Assembly (NCBI GenBank): GCA_029865515.1
Contig: JAOUGQ010000001.1
Coordinates: forward strand, 1 to 52,679
DNA from: Nitrospirota bacterium
Lineage (GTDB): Bacteria > Nitrospirota > Nitrospiria > Nitrospirales > UBA8639
Reading direction: 5' to 3'
DNA: 52,679 bases
Part shown: one piece after another, positions 1 through 9,141 of the stretch
Layout of the letters: every line of letters begins with the position of its first letter
Numbering within the stretch: position 1 is the first letter of the stretch
The notes under the pieces: model-generated
The model's database searches: none
Told to the model about the DNA's origin: nothing
Seen by the model: only the letters and a program-made list of their open reading frames with translations
Made by a program: the position numbers and the translations under genes

Positions 1-492
1 TTTGGCCCGCTCGGCACGCCGATCAACGTCACTTTGCCAATCCGCTTTCCAATGCCAGATATTCACATAATGATCGAGTTGTCCCATGCAAAAAAATGCC
101 GGGGCATCCCCGAGAGGGAGGGCCACTGCAACCCCATCCCTGAAAACCCCAGGGGTCAAAGATTCATTGATAGTGGCATCCTGCCATTCCAGCAAAAAGG
201 CAATGTCTTGCCCGTTATGGATTGACCGGATGGATAAGGCTCGCGCACTGGGTTCTGGCCAGACGGGCCTGGTAATGATTTGACCGCTTAGTGGAACAGG
301 TAGAGGAGCAACTGTCTCCCAGGCAGGATCGGAAGGTTGAGAAGGCACCTCCCCTTCTAATAAATGAGCCCGAATAACCATACCCTGGGAACTCACAAGA
401 GGGACTCCCAACCACGTGAGACACGAAAACAGGGCTAAGACCATAAGCCCCAAAAACACCACCCTTTTTCCAGCTCGTATCCTCCTCAACAT
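1..492 (-). CDS. NxrC-like haem-b protein, N-terminal part (cut by window edge)
   Basis: The first 164 codons are visible and the reading frame runs off the left edge. It begins with a signal peptide (basic MLRRIRAGKR, then a hydrophobic stretch to about residue 35). The mature part aligns by eye with the NxrC-like protein at 6770-7729: both have PxWE, PLSGQ, FRD.VAV and a CMGQ...VNIWxW block. In ethylbenzene dehydrogenase gamma subunits a Met in this region is an axial haem b ligand, so the Met of CMGQ is the candidate ligand here. The family is the periplasmic electron-transfer subunit of type II molybdoenzymes such as nitrite oxidoreductase. The start is the ATG at 492; an in-frame ATG slightly upstream is excluded because that frame stops after three codons. 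AAGGAA lies just upstream. Confidence 0.85.
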   Translation of the reverse strand, partial: MLRRIRAGKRVVFLGLMVLALFSCLTWLGVPLVSSQGMVIRAHLLEGEVPSQPSDPAWETVAPLPVPLSGQIITRPVWPEPSARALSIRSIHNGQDIAFLLEWQDATINESLTPGVFRDGVAVALPLGDAPAFFCMGQLDHYVNIWHWKADWQSDVDRRAERAK

Positions 493-990
493 TCCATTCC
501 TTTATGGATTACCATGATTCGCATCAATCATGTTTCATGGATGACAGATGATCGGACAACTATTTTGGCAACATGTTTCAAGCATTCGGATACTTGCATT
601 CTACCATTTCAAATGGAAGGAAGGATCCACACAGGGAAAATTTGATTGTATACCAGGCCGAAACCCCCATGTGTGGGGTTGAGGAAGATCTTAAAAGACA
701 ACGACGAATTCTCCAATTTCAGAGAGAGCCGAGATGAGGATTACACGATAGAATGAACAAGCTGAAGACCAAAATTTTTGACTACCACTCCTGGAACAGC
801 AAAAATATTAAACTTCGTAGATATTTGTTTCATCTCCAACAGCCGTTTCAAACTTCCGTCCTCACTATCCTGAGTTTTGAGCTAAGACCTATTCTGTTCC
901 AATAGCTCTCTCCCTCTCCCTGTTGGACTCCCGAAACAATACCTAGAATAAAAGCCACACACGGCTGAACTATATTTGTTTCAGCTAGGC
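493..990. other. Intergenic region, promoter side of the left-edge gene
   Basis: About 500 bases separate the left-edge NxrC-like gene from the end of the NHL gene. No convincing coding frame is seen. Besides the inverted repeat at 513-532, a short GC hairpin (AACCCC at 662-667 pairing with GGGGTT at 675-680) is present but lacks a T tract, so it is not called a terminator. Confidence 0.5.
513..532. repeat. Perfect inverted repeat upstream of NxrC-like gene
   Basis: Arms CATGATT and AATCATG are perfect 7-base complements around a 6-base spacer. The repeat lies about 20 bases upstream of the start codon at 492, so it could be an operator or a leader hairpin next to the ribosome binding site. 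Which of these applies is not decided by the sequence. Confidence 0.5.
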
Positions 991-2244
991 CTATCGTAAT
1001 TTTACTCGACGAATTTTATTTTCATTCCGCTCGCAAATGTATAAATTTCCTTGAGAGTCCAGGGTCAACCCGGCTGGGGTATTCACAATAGCCTCGGTGG
1101 CGAGTAGACCATCCCCATGCTTTAACATTCCAGCGTCTTCTTTCGCCACAAAGCGGGCGGCACCACAACCACCCATATTTTTATCGTCATAGCCACTATC
1201 CCCATTCCCGGCGATGGTCGTGATCATGCCAGTTTTGCTATCCACTTTTCTAACCCGGTGATTCATCGAATCAGAGATATATATATTCCCCTCTGAGTCC
1301 ACCACAGCACTTTCCGGGACATTAAGCATAGATTTCACTGCCAATTTCCCATCACCGTCATACCCATACCGGCAGACTCCAGCCACCGTGGACATCATCC
1401 CCGTTTTCCTGTCTATTTTTCGGATTCGATTAGTCCCTTTATCCGTAATATAGAGATCCCCCTGCCGATCCACATCAATATCGACCACATCATACAACCT
1501 GCAATCCAAAGCCGATTTTCCGTCATCAAGATACAATGTCAGATCTAGCCCGTCAGAACACCTCGGGCGCAGCAAACCTTCGTCGTTACTAAAATCAATT
1601 CCAATAGCATCACCGGAAAGGACAATAAGATTTTGCGCCGTCAGAGGACTCACGCGCTCATCATCTTCTGCCGTCCAACACCCGGCAATGGTCGTCAGCA
1701 TTCCTGTGTTAGGGTCATAATGACGGATGCGATGAGCTTGTGTGTCTGCAATGTAAAGATTATCCTGATCGTCTAATGCAATGGCCGCGGGATAGGTTAA
1801 ATTGCACTCCAACGCCGGTCCATCCCCATTAAATCCCCATTGCCCCGTCCCGACTATGGTTGTGATGATTCCCGTTTCAGCATCAATTCTTCGAATACGA
1901 TTACTACCGGAATCACAGATGTAAATATTGTTTCGTGAATCACACAAGACATCTAAGGGAAGATAGAGCCCGGCCTCACCACAAGGACCATAGTCGCCGC
2001 TGTAGCAAGTCTCACCGGTACCCGCAAAATTATGCAAGAGACCCGTCTCTAGATCCACACGCCTGATTCGGTCAGAACCGGATTCCGCAATGTATAAAAA
2101 GCGCTCATCCCGATCAACCGCAAGATGATTGGGCAGCGGAATCCCAGATTTCACAGCTCGCTTGCCATCACCCGTACTACGGGACTTTCCGTTTCCAGCA
2201 AAGGTGTCAATGACCCCAACTTCTAACGCGGTCTCAATACTCAT
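991..2244 (-). CDS. NHL-repeat beta-propeller protein
   Basis: A 417-residue protein made almost entirely of about six NHL-type repeats. Each carries a TxAGxG..G.DGD-like strand followed by D..GNLYI.D...NRIR..D..TG, for example around residues 12-60, 68-118, 125-175, 255-290, 295-345 and 370-417. NHL propellers are binding scaffolds; this gene shows no enzymatic domain. There is no signal peptide, so it is either cytoplasmic or uses an unrecognised export route. The start ATG at 2244 is preceded by GAAGGG. It follows tatA by about 90 bases in the same direction. Several Cys residues occur between blades (for example ETCYSGDYGPCGEAG). Family assignment is firm; function is unknown. Confidence 0.8.
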   Translation of the reverse strand: MSIETALEVGVIDTFAGNGKSRSTGDGKRAVKSGIPLPNHLAVDRDERFLYIAESGSDRIRRVDLETGLLHNFAGTGETCYSGDYGPCGEAGLYLPLDVLCDSRNNIYICDSGSNRIRRIDAETGIITTIVGTGQWGFNGDGPALECNLTYPAAIALDDQDNLYIADTQAHRIRHYDPNTGMLTTIAGCWTAEDDERVSPLTAQNLIVLSGDAIGIDFSNDEGLLRPRCSDGLDLTLYLDDGKSALDCRLYDVVDIDVDRQGDLYITDKGTNRIRKIDRKTGMMSTVAGVCRYGYDGDGKLAVKSMLNVPESAVVDSEGNIYISDSMNHRVRKVDSKTGMITTIAGNGDSGYDDKNMGGCGAARFVAKEDAGMLKHGDGLLATEAIVNTPAGLTLDSQGNLYICERNENKIRRVKLR

Positions 2245-2334
2245 AGGAAATTTACCCTTCAGTATTTATCTGAGATAACAACGGGGAACAGCTTACCTCC
2301 TCAGCCTTTGATCTCCTCACTTGCTCAAGCAGGA

Positions 2335-2655
2335 TTAAGCCTTTGATGGCGCAGCAACATGCTCCTGAGCGGATGGATTCGCTTCCGGCTGAATTTGCCC
2401 AACTGTTCCCCCTGAGGCAGTACCCATAGGTTGGGAAATTTGCGGTGGAGCGTTGACCGGAGCAGCGGATGCCGTATTTTCTGCTTGAGCTTGGGGATCT
2501 ACATCATAGGCTTCTGCTTCTTGGACGGATTTCTTGAACCCTTTAATAGCTTTTCCCACTCCTTCCCCCAATTGTGGTAATTTTCCGGCTCCAAAGATAA
2601 TCAGCACAATCATCAGGATAAGAATTAATTCTGTAAAACCTAAGCTTCCAAACAT
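2335..2655 (-). CDS. tatA: Sec-independent translocase protein TatA/E
   Basis: A 106-residue protein with the classic TatA architecture: an N-terminal membrane helix (LGFTELILILMIVLIIFGAGKL), the FGxxKLP hinge, an amphipathic helix (GEGVGKAIKGFKKS), and a long acidic, Ala/Pro/Gln-rich tail from about residue 50. TatA forms the pore of the twin-arginine pathway, which exports folded cofactor-containing proteins. Relevant local cargo is the NapG-like protein at 9142-9753, which has a Tat signal. The start has a good ribosome binding site (AAGGAGAAG) just upstream. It lies 22 bases after the TPR gene and is probably co-transcribed with it. No tatB or tatC is in the window. Confidence 0.92.
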   Translation of the reverse strand: MFGSLGFTELILILMIVLIIFGAGKLPQLGEGVGKAIKGFKKSVQEAEAYDVDPQAQAENTASAAPVNAPPQISQPMGTASGGTVGQIQPEANPSAQEHVAAPSKA

Positions 2656-2677
2656 GGTACTTCTCCTTGTTGGGGTA

Positions 2678-3493
2678 TTACTTTTTTACCGTTTCCCGTG
2701 AACGCTTGCTAAACCGGTCCTTGAGACGATTTCGGGTCTCTTCCGCTTGCTCAAACATCTTGCATTTTTCATATGTATTAATCAGATTATAATAGGCCAA
2801 TGGTTCATCAGGATTATTTTCAACGGCATCTTCCATGATCTTGACAGCCATATCAGGTTTCTTCAGATTTAAGGCAATTTCCATGAGCTTAAAACTCGAC
2901 TCCAGATGATTCGGATCAAACTGCAAAACTTTCATATAGGCCTGCATGGCCATATCCAGTGTATTAAAATCCGATACTTGGGGGTCATCTAACTTTTCGT
3001 ACACTCCCGCTAAATTATACCAAGCTATCGGATCCTCAGGTGAAATTTCGATCAGCCGTTCGAAATATTCTTTGGCTTCAAGAAATTCATTTTTGTCATT
3101 ATAGAGTCGCCCGACATTAAACAGGGCAAGTACATCATAGGGGTTTAATTCCAGCGCCCGTTTAAATTGGGCCGTAGCTTCATCCAACATCCCCTTGGTC
3201 CCGTAAATCGTTCCAAGGTTCGAGTAATACATTGCCAGCGAACGATCCATTTCCACCCGAATACCTTCTGCCATCTCAATCGACTTTTTCACTTCAGCCA
3301 GCGCTTCATCCATCCGCCCCTTATTGAAATAAAGCTCTCCTAAACGGCACCGGGCTTGAAAGTCGTCAGGCTCTTCGCTCAATAACTTTTCAAGTTCTCC
3401 AATTTCCTCATCAACGGTTAATGGCCGTTCTTCTGCGGTCGTTTCAGCGCCCTGCGATTCCATCATTTGGCTTCCAGCACTTTGTTCTTCCAT
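2678..3493 (-). CDS. TPR-repeat protein
   Basis: A 271-residue soluble protein with roughly six tetratricopeptide repeats from about residue 40 to 260, with typical motifs such as ARCRLGELYFNKGRMDEAL, YSNLGTIYGTKGMLDEA, ALFNVGRLYNDKNEF and AWYNLAGVYEKL. The N-terminal 30 residues are acidic and Gln/Glu rich, and there is no signal peptide. TPRs bind other proteins; no partner can be read from the sequence. It sits between a membrane protein (14-base gap) and tatA (22-base gap), which suggests one operon and perhaps a role in assembling or exporting respiratory proteins. Confidence 0.85.
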   Translation of the reverse strand: MEEQSAGSQMMESQGAETTAEERPLTVDEEIGELEKLLSEEPDDFQARCRLGELYFNKGRMDEALAEVKKSIEMAEGIRVEMDRSLAMYYSNLGTIYGTKGMLDEATAQFKRALELNPYDVLALFNVGRLYNDKNEFLEAKEYFERLIEISPEDPIAWYNLAGVYEKLDDPQVSDFNTLDMAMQAYMKVLQFDPNHLESSFKLMEIALNLKKPDMAVKIMEDAVENNPDEPLAYYNLINTYEKCKMFEQAEETRNRLKDRFSKRSRETVKK

Positions 3494-3507
3494 TGCGTGT
3501 ATCCTAC

Positions 3508-4620
3508 CTACTGTGTTTGCCCGTAAACGGGACGAATTGGTTGATAGACTAACCCGTCATGAATTTTCTTTCGAAGCTTTCCCAAAGTCCCTCGTTTATC
3601 AATGTTTAATAACATTAACCCAAGCACTACCATCAAGGTCAAATGCGATAATTGGAGCGCATAACCTGCCATAAACATGAGGCCAAGCCCATATCCAGCT
3701 ATCCGGCCAATCAAGACCAACTTAATCACGGTATAAGCCCAACACGTAAAGCCTAAAACATAAAATGCAAAGGGAAGATAAAAGGTATAGCCCATCCCCA
3801 TTTGGAAAATCCAACCTATCCCTTCCCCCGCCTTTCTTACTTCCTTGGCCACCTCAGGATTCCAGAGAGAAAGGAAATAATCCATAAACAGAAGAGCGAG
3901 AAAGACACCACCCCCACTGATTAACAAGGTTAGACCCCACCGACGTTGTTGTTTGTTTTTCGTAACAATCGAGGTACTCCCGTAGGCCCAAAACACCAAG
4001 ATACTCGAGAGAACCATTAAGGCCTCACCTAACCGGTTGACCTCATGCACCAGAGGAGGCGCATCAAGAATATTGAGCCATCCATAGGTCGTGGACATCG
4101 TTTGATAGTACAGCCACCCGCTAATCCCCACGAAAAAGCTGCCCACCATGAGCCGTTGACTGAATAAACGATGGGTTCCCCAGTATTCCATCAAAAGGGC
4201 AACGAGCAATAGAAAGGCCAAAATATTGTAAATAATCGTTCCCAACATGACCGGCGGGAAAAATAAATAGCCTACTGTACAGGCCACCAACAAGGCCACC
4301 AAGGGGATGACCACCTTATCCCAAGAGCCCACCCATAGTCTGGTGCGTATTTTTTGAACGAGCAAAATCCCCAATATCAGAAAAACCAGAATGGCAGTCA
4401 TGTTCAACAACACGAATCCCAATGACGACAGTGTCCGAAATCCGATTCGAACCGCTTCATATTTTTCCGCTAACTTTCCAAGGTGCATACCTAACCGTGA
4501 AACCAACCGATACAACACTAACTCAAAAAAAGCTGCGAACAGCAAACTTTTGAGACCCCATTCAAAAAGGAGTCCTGGGGTGTCTATCCTTTCGGCACTT
4601 TTTTCAGTAGCAGCAAGCAT
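3508..4620 (-). CDS. Polytopic membrane protein of unknown function
   Basis: A 370-residue protein with about nine to ten hydrophobic segments spread over its length, a short polar N-terminus (MLAATEKSAERIDTPG) and a basic C-terminus. I do not recognise the family. Several His residues lie at membrane edges (for example YWGTHRLF, LVHEVNRL, QLSHLTL), so haem binding is possible, but no known haem motif is present. It is the second gene in an apparent unit: radical SAM protein, this protein, TPR protein, TatA. Confidence 0.75.
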   Translation of the reverse strand: MLAATEKSAERIDTPGLLFEWGLKSLLFAAFFELVLYRLVSRLGMHLGKLAEKYEAVRIGFRTLSSLGFVLLNMTAILVFLILGILLVQKIRTRLWVGSWDKVVIPLVALLVACTVGYLFFPPVMLGTIIYNILAFLLLVALLMEYWGTHRLFSQRLMVGSFFVGISGWLYYQTMSTTYGWLNILDAPPLVHEVNRLGEALMVLSSILVFWAYGSTSIVTKNKQQRRWGLTLLISGGGVFLALLFMDYFLSLWNPEVAKEVRKAGEGIGWIFQMGMGYTFYLPFAFYVLGFTCWAYTVIKLVLIGRIAGYGLGLMFMAGYALQLSHLTLMVVLGLMLLNIDKRGTLGKLRKKIHDGLVYQPIRPVYGQTQ

Positions 4621-4688
4621 GATTCAAGCCTTCAGATATAGAGAGAGAGATGCGATGGAAGAGACATTGGGTTCCCAGAATGCCCTTC

Positions 4689-6461
4689 CTATACACTAGA
4701 GGGTTGCGCTTCCAGTTGCTTGTTATGGCGCGTAATATATAACAGTCCATCCGCCATGGAATAATTAAACGGTAATTCACACACAACTTCGCTAATCTTC
4801 TCATATACATGTTGATACACTTTTTCAGCCTGCTCTGGGGTCATTCCTGATTTCACTTCGTAAAAGAATCCTAAACTCAAATCCTCGGAAGCTGGACGCA
4901 TAATTCGTTGAATCCCGTACCCCCCCGGGTCACTCATAATTGGAGCTTCCTTTTCCAGATCAAACAGACAGGGTTGACAGGAAAAACCATATGAATTATG
5001 AAGTTTGGTGTTCTTGACAATAAAGTTCATCGTTTCCAGAGCTTCTTCTTCCGTTTCAGTAGGAAATCCGACAATCACATAGCAATGCACCGCAATCCCA
5101 ATTTCCACGCAATCGGAACAGATCCGATCGACATTTTCTTGAGTAATCCCCTTCACCATAAAATCCATCAATCGGGCATTATAGGTTTCCAAGCCAAACA
5201 CAATCTTCTGGCAACCTGCTTCCCGCATTGATGCTAACAACTCACGAGACAAATTCTTTTCAAATCGCAACTCTGCAGTCCACTGTAGATCCAACCCTCG
5301 ACGAATCAGTTCCTTGCAAAGCCGTTTGGTTGGCGAAAGGGCAAGGCATTCGTCGGTAAAGAAAAAATAGGGTGTTTCATACTTTCGGGATAGCGTCTCT
5401 AATTCATCAACGACTTTCATTGGATCTTTTTGACGGAAATTCTGATGATCCAAGGTCAACGCGCAAAAGGCACAGTCTTTGTAATAACACCCTCTGGAAA
5501 ACTGGACGGGTAACACTGTATGAGGTGCTAAATATTGACCCAAAGGAAATCCATCGTAATTTGGGGCAGGATGCTCCGTTAAATTTTCAGAGTAAAACGG
5601 TTGATTCACGATAATCTTGCCATCTTGCCGCCAGATGAGATTAGGCACTTTACTGAAGTCCTTTTTCCCTTCTAATTGATTAATCATTTCCAACAGTGCG
5701 GTTTCACCCTCAAACACAATAAAATCATCCGTCAATTGAAATAGCCGATCACATCGCCTGAGATTATCCACCAATCTGGTAAAAATACTTCCACCAACCG
5801 TCACATGAACGTCGGGATGGAATTCTTTTATTAACTTACATAGAGTTAAACCGGGAATAATCTGTGATGTCGCGGTGATGGAGACCCCAACAAAATCAGG
5901 AGTATCTTGAGAAAATGAGGGAAGGAAAAACTGTCGGTAAAGGTCAAGATAGGGATTTTGTGTTTCATCATGAATGGCTTGGAGAATTTCTCGTGAAGAA
6001 TAAATAGAATACGTAAATTGATTATCCACCACAGTCATTCTCGTGGGAAAATATAAGGAGGAAGCGACTTCCAGCCACCGGTCAATCAGAAAGAGACATT
6101 CTCGGTACCGGTCTAAATTAAAAAATTCCTCCCCACGCAACGAGGCTTTAGCTGGCTCAATCTCATCAATCAAATAGGGAAATCGGTCGAGTGACTCGAC
6201 AGCACGCGCGTAATGCTCTTTACTCCCTGGACCTGTTTCTCCATTCACCGATTGCTCTAACCTTTTAACCAGATCAACTAGTCGTTGATGAATATCTAAG
6301 CCGAAGTTTTTGGTCAAAACCTTATCGAGTAGTTCAATATTCAAATCACGTTGCTGATGGACGGAAATGCCAGATTTCTCGAGAAACGCTGAAAGGCAGG
6401 GAATGCTCAGATATGGCTGAGAGGGATGCCAACTTGGAGGAAATAAAAGAGAAATTTTCAC
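4689..6461 (-). CDS. B12-binding-like/radical SAM protein
   Basis: A 590-residue protein with the layout of cobalamin-dependent radical SAM enzymes. The N-terminal Rossmann-like part contains LLFPPSW near residue 5 and GVSITATSQIIPGL followed by TVGGSIFTRL at about 190-230. A radical SAM barrel starts near residue 320. The cluster cysteines are C325, C330 and C333, spaced Cx4Cx2C rather than Cx3Cx2C. The classical cobalamin motif DxHxxG is not evident, so B12 binding is uncertain. The barrel continues with the F.FTDE and GLET motifs expected of the family. The start is GTG at 6461, with GGAG seven bases upstream. Substrate unknown; it heads the TPR/TatA unit. Confidence 0.85.
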   Translation of the reverse strand: MKISLLFPPSWHPSQPYLSIPCLSAFLEKSGISVHQQRDLNIELLDKVLTKNFGLDIHQRLVDLVKRLEQSVNGETGPGSKEHYARAVESLDRFPYLIDEIEPAKASLRGEEFFNLDRYRECLFLIDRWLEVASSLYFPTRMTVVDNQFTYSIYSSREILQAIHDETQNPYLDLYRQFFLPSFSQDTPDFVGVSITATSQIIPGLTLCKLIKEFHPDVHVTVGGSIFTRLVDNLRRCDRLFQLTDDFIVFEGETALLEMINQLEGKKDFSKVPNLIWRQDGKIIVNQPFYSENLTEHPAPNYDGFPLGQYLAPHTVLPVQFSRGCYYKDCAFCALTLDHQNFRQKDPMKVVDELETLSRKYETPYFFFTDECLALSPTKRLCKELIRRGLDLQWTAELRFEKNLSRELLASMREAGCQKIVFGLETYNARLMDFMVKGITQENVDRICSDCVEIGIAVHCYVIVGFPTETEEEALETMNFIVKNTKLHNSYGFSCQPCLFDLEKEAPIMSDPGGYGIQRIMRPASEDLSLGFFYEVKSGMTPEQAEKVYQHVYEKISEVVCELPFNYSMADGLLYITRHNKQLEAQPSSV

Positions 6462-6657
6462 AACGCAGCTCCAAGGTAATAGGGATGATAAAAAACGGCG
6501 GTCAAGTATATTCTAAATTTATACACGTCGGATTCTTCTCAATGCAACAATTTACCTTATCCGTGATCAATGAATCTCTAAATCTTAGAAAACTTTTGAC
6601 AAATAAATTCTTAACCCATATTTCCCTTTAAGCCTTTTCCTGATAATTTAATGCCTT

Positions 6658-6715
6658 TAAAAAAAAAGCCCCCGGCGACTTTCCCCATCGCTGGAGTCAA
6701 TCACCGGAGGCTTTT
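6658..6715 (-). terminator. Rho-independent terminator after nxrC-like gene
   Basis: Arms at 6664-6678 and 6701-6715 pair over about 15 bases with a few mismatches (AAAAGCCCCCGGCGA with TCACCGGAGGCTTTT). On the minus strand the stem is followed by an uninterrupted T run, so it terminates the nxrC-like gene ending at 6770. Nothing else is coded between 6462 and 6769. Confidence 0.85.
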
Positions 6716-6769
6716 ATCTTTAGTCGGACCCCTGAATAAGGGGCGACTTTGTTCAGAAAAGGATATAAC

Positions 6770-7729
6770 CTAGTTTGCTGGCATTTGAGCCGTGAACCAA
6801 GTCGAAATACCCTTCATTCCATTCCGTTCCACGTTGGAACCATCCCAGACTGCAAATGCAACCGGGAAGCTTGAGCCTGCCGCAAACTGGACATCGTTGG
6901 GGTCCTGCGTCTTAAGACTCCGCTTCATTACTACTCGCCACGTGGGTCCGCTGCAGCAGCCTCCCTTTAAAGAGCCATAAGGTTCCCATAATCCATTCCC
7001 AACCACATCTTGGGATGCTTGGGTGGTCAACGTACTAAAACCATTGGCATTTAAATCTTCGACTGAACCAAGGCGAAGATTCGGATCTGACATAATGTTT
7101 CCTGACCAAATGCCAGGGTTAAAAGGCCCTAAGCTCCGGCCAATCCGATCGGGATAGGTCACACCACCAGCTGGCTCTTCATAGTAGAAATCCCAGGCTA
7201 TGGAAGGATATTGATTGTCCACATCCCACATGCCTGCTACCCCTGATCCAAGATCCTTTTGCCATTCCGCATTCCACCGCCAAATGTTAACCGTCCCCCC
7301 AGACTGCCCCATACATTGAAATGGAGGAGCGCCTGCAGTTTGTACTGGGAATTGCACAGCCACTTGATCTCTGAAGTCCTGCGGACCAATGGTTGTGTTA
7401 TTCAATGTTTGATCACCCCAGTTGGCCCACACGCCAATCTCTTGGCCATTGGTTGCCATTTTGATCATCACGGTTTTTACCGAGATGTTAGGATGCATCG
7501 GAGTAGTAATCGTCTGTCCGCTTAAGGGAGCAACGATACCAGGCACGGATTCCCACACGGGATTGGCCGCATCCATTGGGATTGGGCCAGTAATTTTACC
7601 AACCGGAATCGTTACCGGTTGCGAGACGGCTAGCGGAATCTGCCCAATGGTCAAACCCACACATACCACCAGGACAGACAGAAGAACGCCAAACACCAGT
7701 CGTTTGTTACGCGTCTGCACCAATCTCAT
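6770..7729 (-). CDS. nxrC: NxrC-like haem-b subunit (ethylbenzene dehydrogenase gamma family)
   Basis: A 319-residue exported protein with a signal peptide (MRLVQTRNKR, then a hydrophobic core to about residue 35, cleavage near LAVSQP). The mature domain matches DMSO-reductase-family haem-b subunits: PVWESVPGIVAPLSGQ near residue 60, FRDQVAVQFP near 122, and FQCMGQ...VNIWRWNAEW near 140, whose Met is the likely axial haem ligand. In Nitrospira such proteins are proposed to pass electrons from nitrite oxidoreductase to cytochrome c. It is downstream of torD (about 110 bases) and ends in a strong terminator, so the two form a unit. AAAGGAGG precedes the start. No NXR alpha or beta gene is in the window, so the partner enzyme is inferred. 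Confidence 0.8.
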   Translation of the reverse strand: MRLVQTRNKRLVFGVLLSVLVVCVGLTIGQIPLAVSQPVTIPVGKITGPIPMDAANPVWESVPGIVAPLSGQTITTPMHPNISVKTVMIKMATNGQEIGVWANWGDQTLNNTTIGPQDFRDQVAVQFPVQTAGAPPFQCMGQSGGTVNIWRWNAEWQKDLGSGVAGMWDVDNQYPSIAWDFYYEEPAGGVTYPDRIGRSLGPFNPGIWSGNIMSDPNLRLGSVEDLNANGFSTLTTQASQDVVGNGLWEPYGSLKGGCCSGPTWRVVMKRSLKTQDPNDVQFAAGSSFPVAFAVWDGSNVERNGMKGISTWFTAQMPAN

Positions 7730-7837
7730 AATGACGCATCCTCCTTTGATAAAAGATTAAAACCGAAAAGACTGCTAACTACCTGTCTCCTCAAACCTGT
7801 CACCTTACAAAAACTCATATCCTAGCTAAGATACCCA

Positions 7838-8809
7838 CTAAGCATTCCCAGATTGCCCTGAAGCTCCACTTTCTTTATCTAAAAAAGCATCCGCCCCAAC
7901 TTCGCTCATGAGAAGGCTCAATTCGTTTCCTTGATCCTGAGCTCCACATTCAAATGTTTGGCCTTCCGGATTGTTGTATGTCGCAGGGCGGTAATCAGTC
8001 TCGGAATAAGGCTGTGGAGTAACTCCCAAAAAAGCAATATCAAATGCCATCCACTGTGACGTAAAGTCAGCTAAAATTTTATAAAATCCATAATCAGCTT
8101 TTCTTTTTAACATTCCAGAAAACAAAGGTACCCATCGACCGATATGCTCTTTAACAAACTTCTTCTCCGCTTCAATTACGGTTTTAAGCTTTTCCGCCCC
8201 ATCATGAAGAATGGCGTATGACTCTTTATAGGCCAAATAATGCATAAATTCTAACTCAACGCTCAAATGATCAAGTCTCTCATGAATATCCGGTGAAAGC
8301 TGAAGACCAAACGCACTATAGAATCCGGCAATGTCCCCCATTACGTAGGACTGACCAAAAACATGATCATTTCCAAATAATGTTTCATATGGCGGACAGT
8401 CCAGCGCAATTACATTACTGAAAACACGTCGATGCTCATCCCTCAAATCTTGAATATTCCAATTTTCCCCTTCAGAGGATATCCATTCTTCGATTGCATC
8501 AAAATGGGCCGCCAAGGCATCAAGGCGTTCTTGTGCTTCTGGGCCACCAATACTTTGCAATTCCTTTTTTAACCCTTCTAAGGCTGTTTTGCCATCCTCG
8601 ACAAATTCCCCGCTCTGGAGGTAATCCAAGAACTCATCATCCTCAGGGTACAGATAACCCCAAGAAACCAACAGATAAAGCTTACTTCGACAAAGCGCCC
8701 GATCAACAGCAGGCGCATCTTTTGGGGAGATCTTCACAGCCTTTCCTTCAGCGGGATTCGAGACCATCTTAGTTCCTGCCTTTTTCCCTTCTTTCACTCC
8801 TGATGCCAT
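7838..8809 (-). CDS. TorD/NarJ-family molybdoenzyme chaperone
   Basis: A 323-residue soluble protein with a TorD-type all-helical domain at about residues 40-270. Diagnostic features are the DEHRRVFSN, CPPYETLFGND and YSAFGLQL segments and DHLSVELEFMHYLAYKE. The family binds apo-molybdoenzymes, guides cofactor insertion and holds back export. Length exceeds the usual 200-240 residues because of a Lys-rich N-terminal extension of about 35 residues and a C-terminal tail of about 50. It immediately precedes the NxrC-like gene, which points to nitrite oxidoreductase or a relative as client. TAGGTGAA precedes the ATG at 8809. A promoter candidate with an overlapping palindrome lies at 8906-8941. 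Confidence 0.88.
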   Translation of the reverse strand: MASGVKEGKKAGTKMVSNPAEGKAVKISPKDAPAVDRALCRSKLYLLVSWGYLYPEDDEFLDYLQSGEFVEDGKTALEGLKKELQSIGGPEAQERLDALAAHFDAIEEWISSEGENWNIQDLRDEHRRVFSNVIALDCPPYETLFGNDHVFGQSYVMGDIAGFYSAFGLQLSPDIHERLDHLSVELEFMHYLAYKESYAILHDGAEKLKTVIEAEKKFVKEHIGRWVPLFSGMLKRKADYGFYKILADFTSQWMAFDIAFLGVTPQPYSETDYRPATYNNPEGQTFECGAQDQGNELSLLMSEVGADAFLDKESGASGQSGNA

Positions 8810-8905
8810 ATTTCACCTAAACTTTATTAAAAACATTTTCATCTTAATACATTTACCATAACCTGCATCAACCAGGACCATTTGGAATTCATGAAAGGGG
8901 ACCAG

Positions 8906-8934
8906 ATAATAGGACAACAGGCCTATGAAGTCAA
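8906..8934 (-). promoter_or_regulatory. Candidate sigma70-type promoter of the torD-nxrC unit
   Basis: On the minus strand TTGACT (8934-8929) and TATTAT (8911-8906) are separated by exactly 17 bases; each matches five of six consensus positions. Transcription would start about 90 bases before the torD ATG. The rest of the 8810-9141 gap is AT-rich with no coding frame I believe. Confidence 0.6.
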
Positions 8935-8941
8935 GACTTCA
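8926..8941. repeat. Palindrome overlapping the -35 box of torD-nxrC
   Basis: TGAAGTC and GACTTCA form a perfect 7-base inverted repeat around AA. The repeat covers the whole -35 hexamer, the position of a typical repressor or activator operator. Confidence 0.5.
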
Positions 8942-9141
8942 ATATCACTCATGCCCCTTCACTCTCAATAAATTTTCTGCATTTAAATATATACTCTCCA
9001 TAATAAAAAATCCTTATTTAAGCCACTACTTACAACCAAATTCCCATTTCCATTTTGCCCTGAATGGCCCAAAACAAAAATTCTTCAGATCCTTGCGTCC
9101 CTCATACTAACTAACCCCTAAGCGTAAAACACCCCTCCTTC

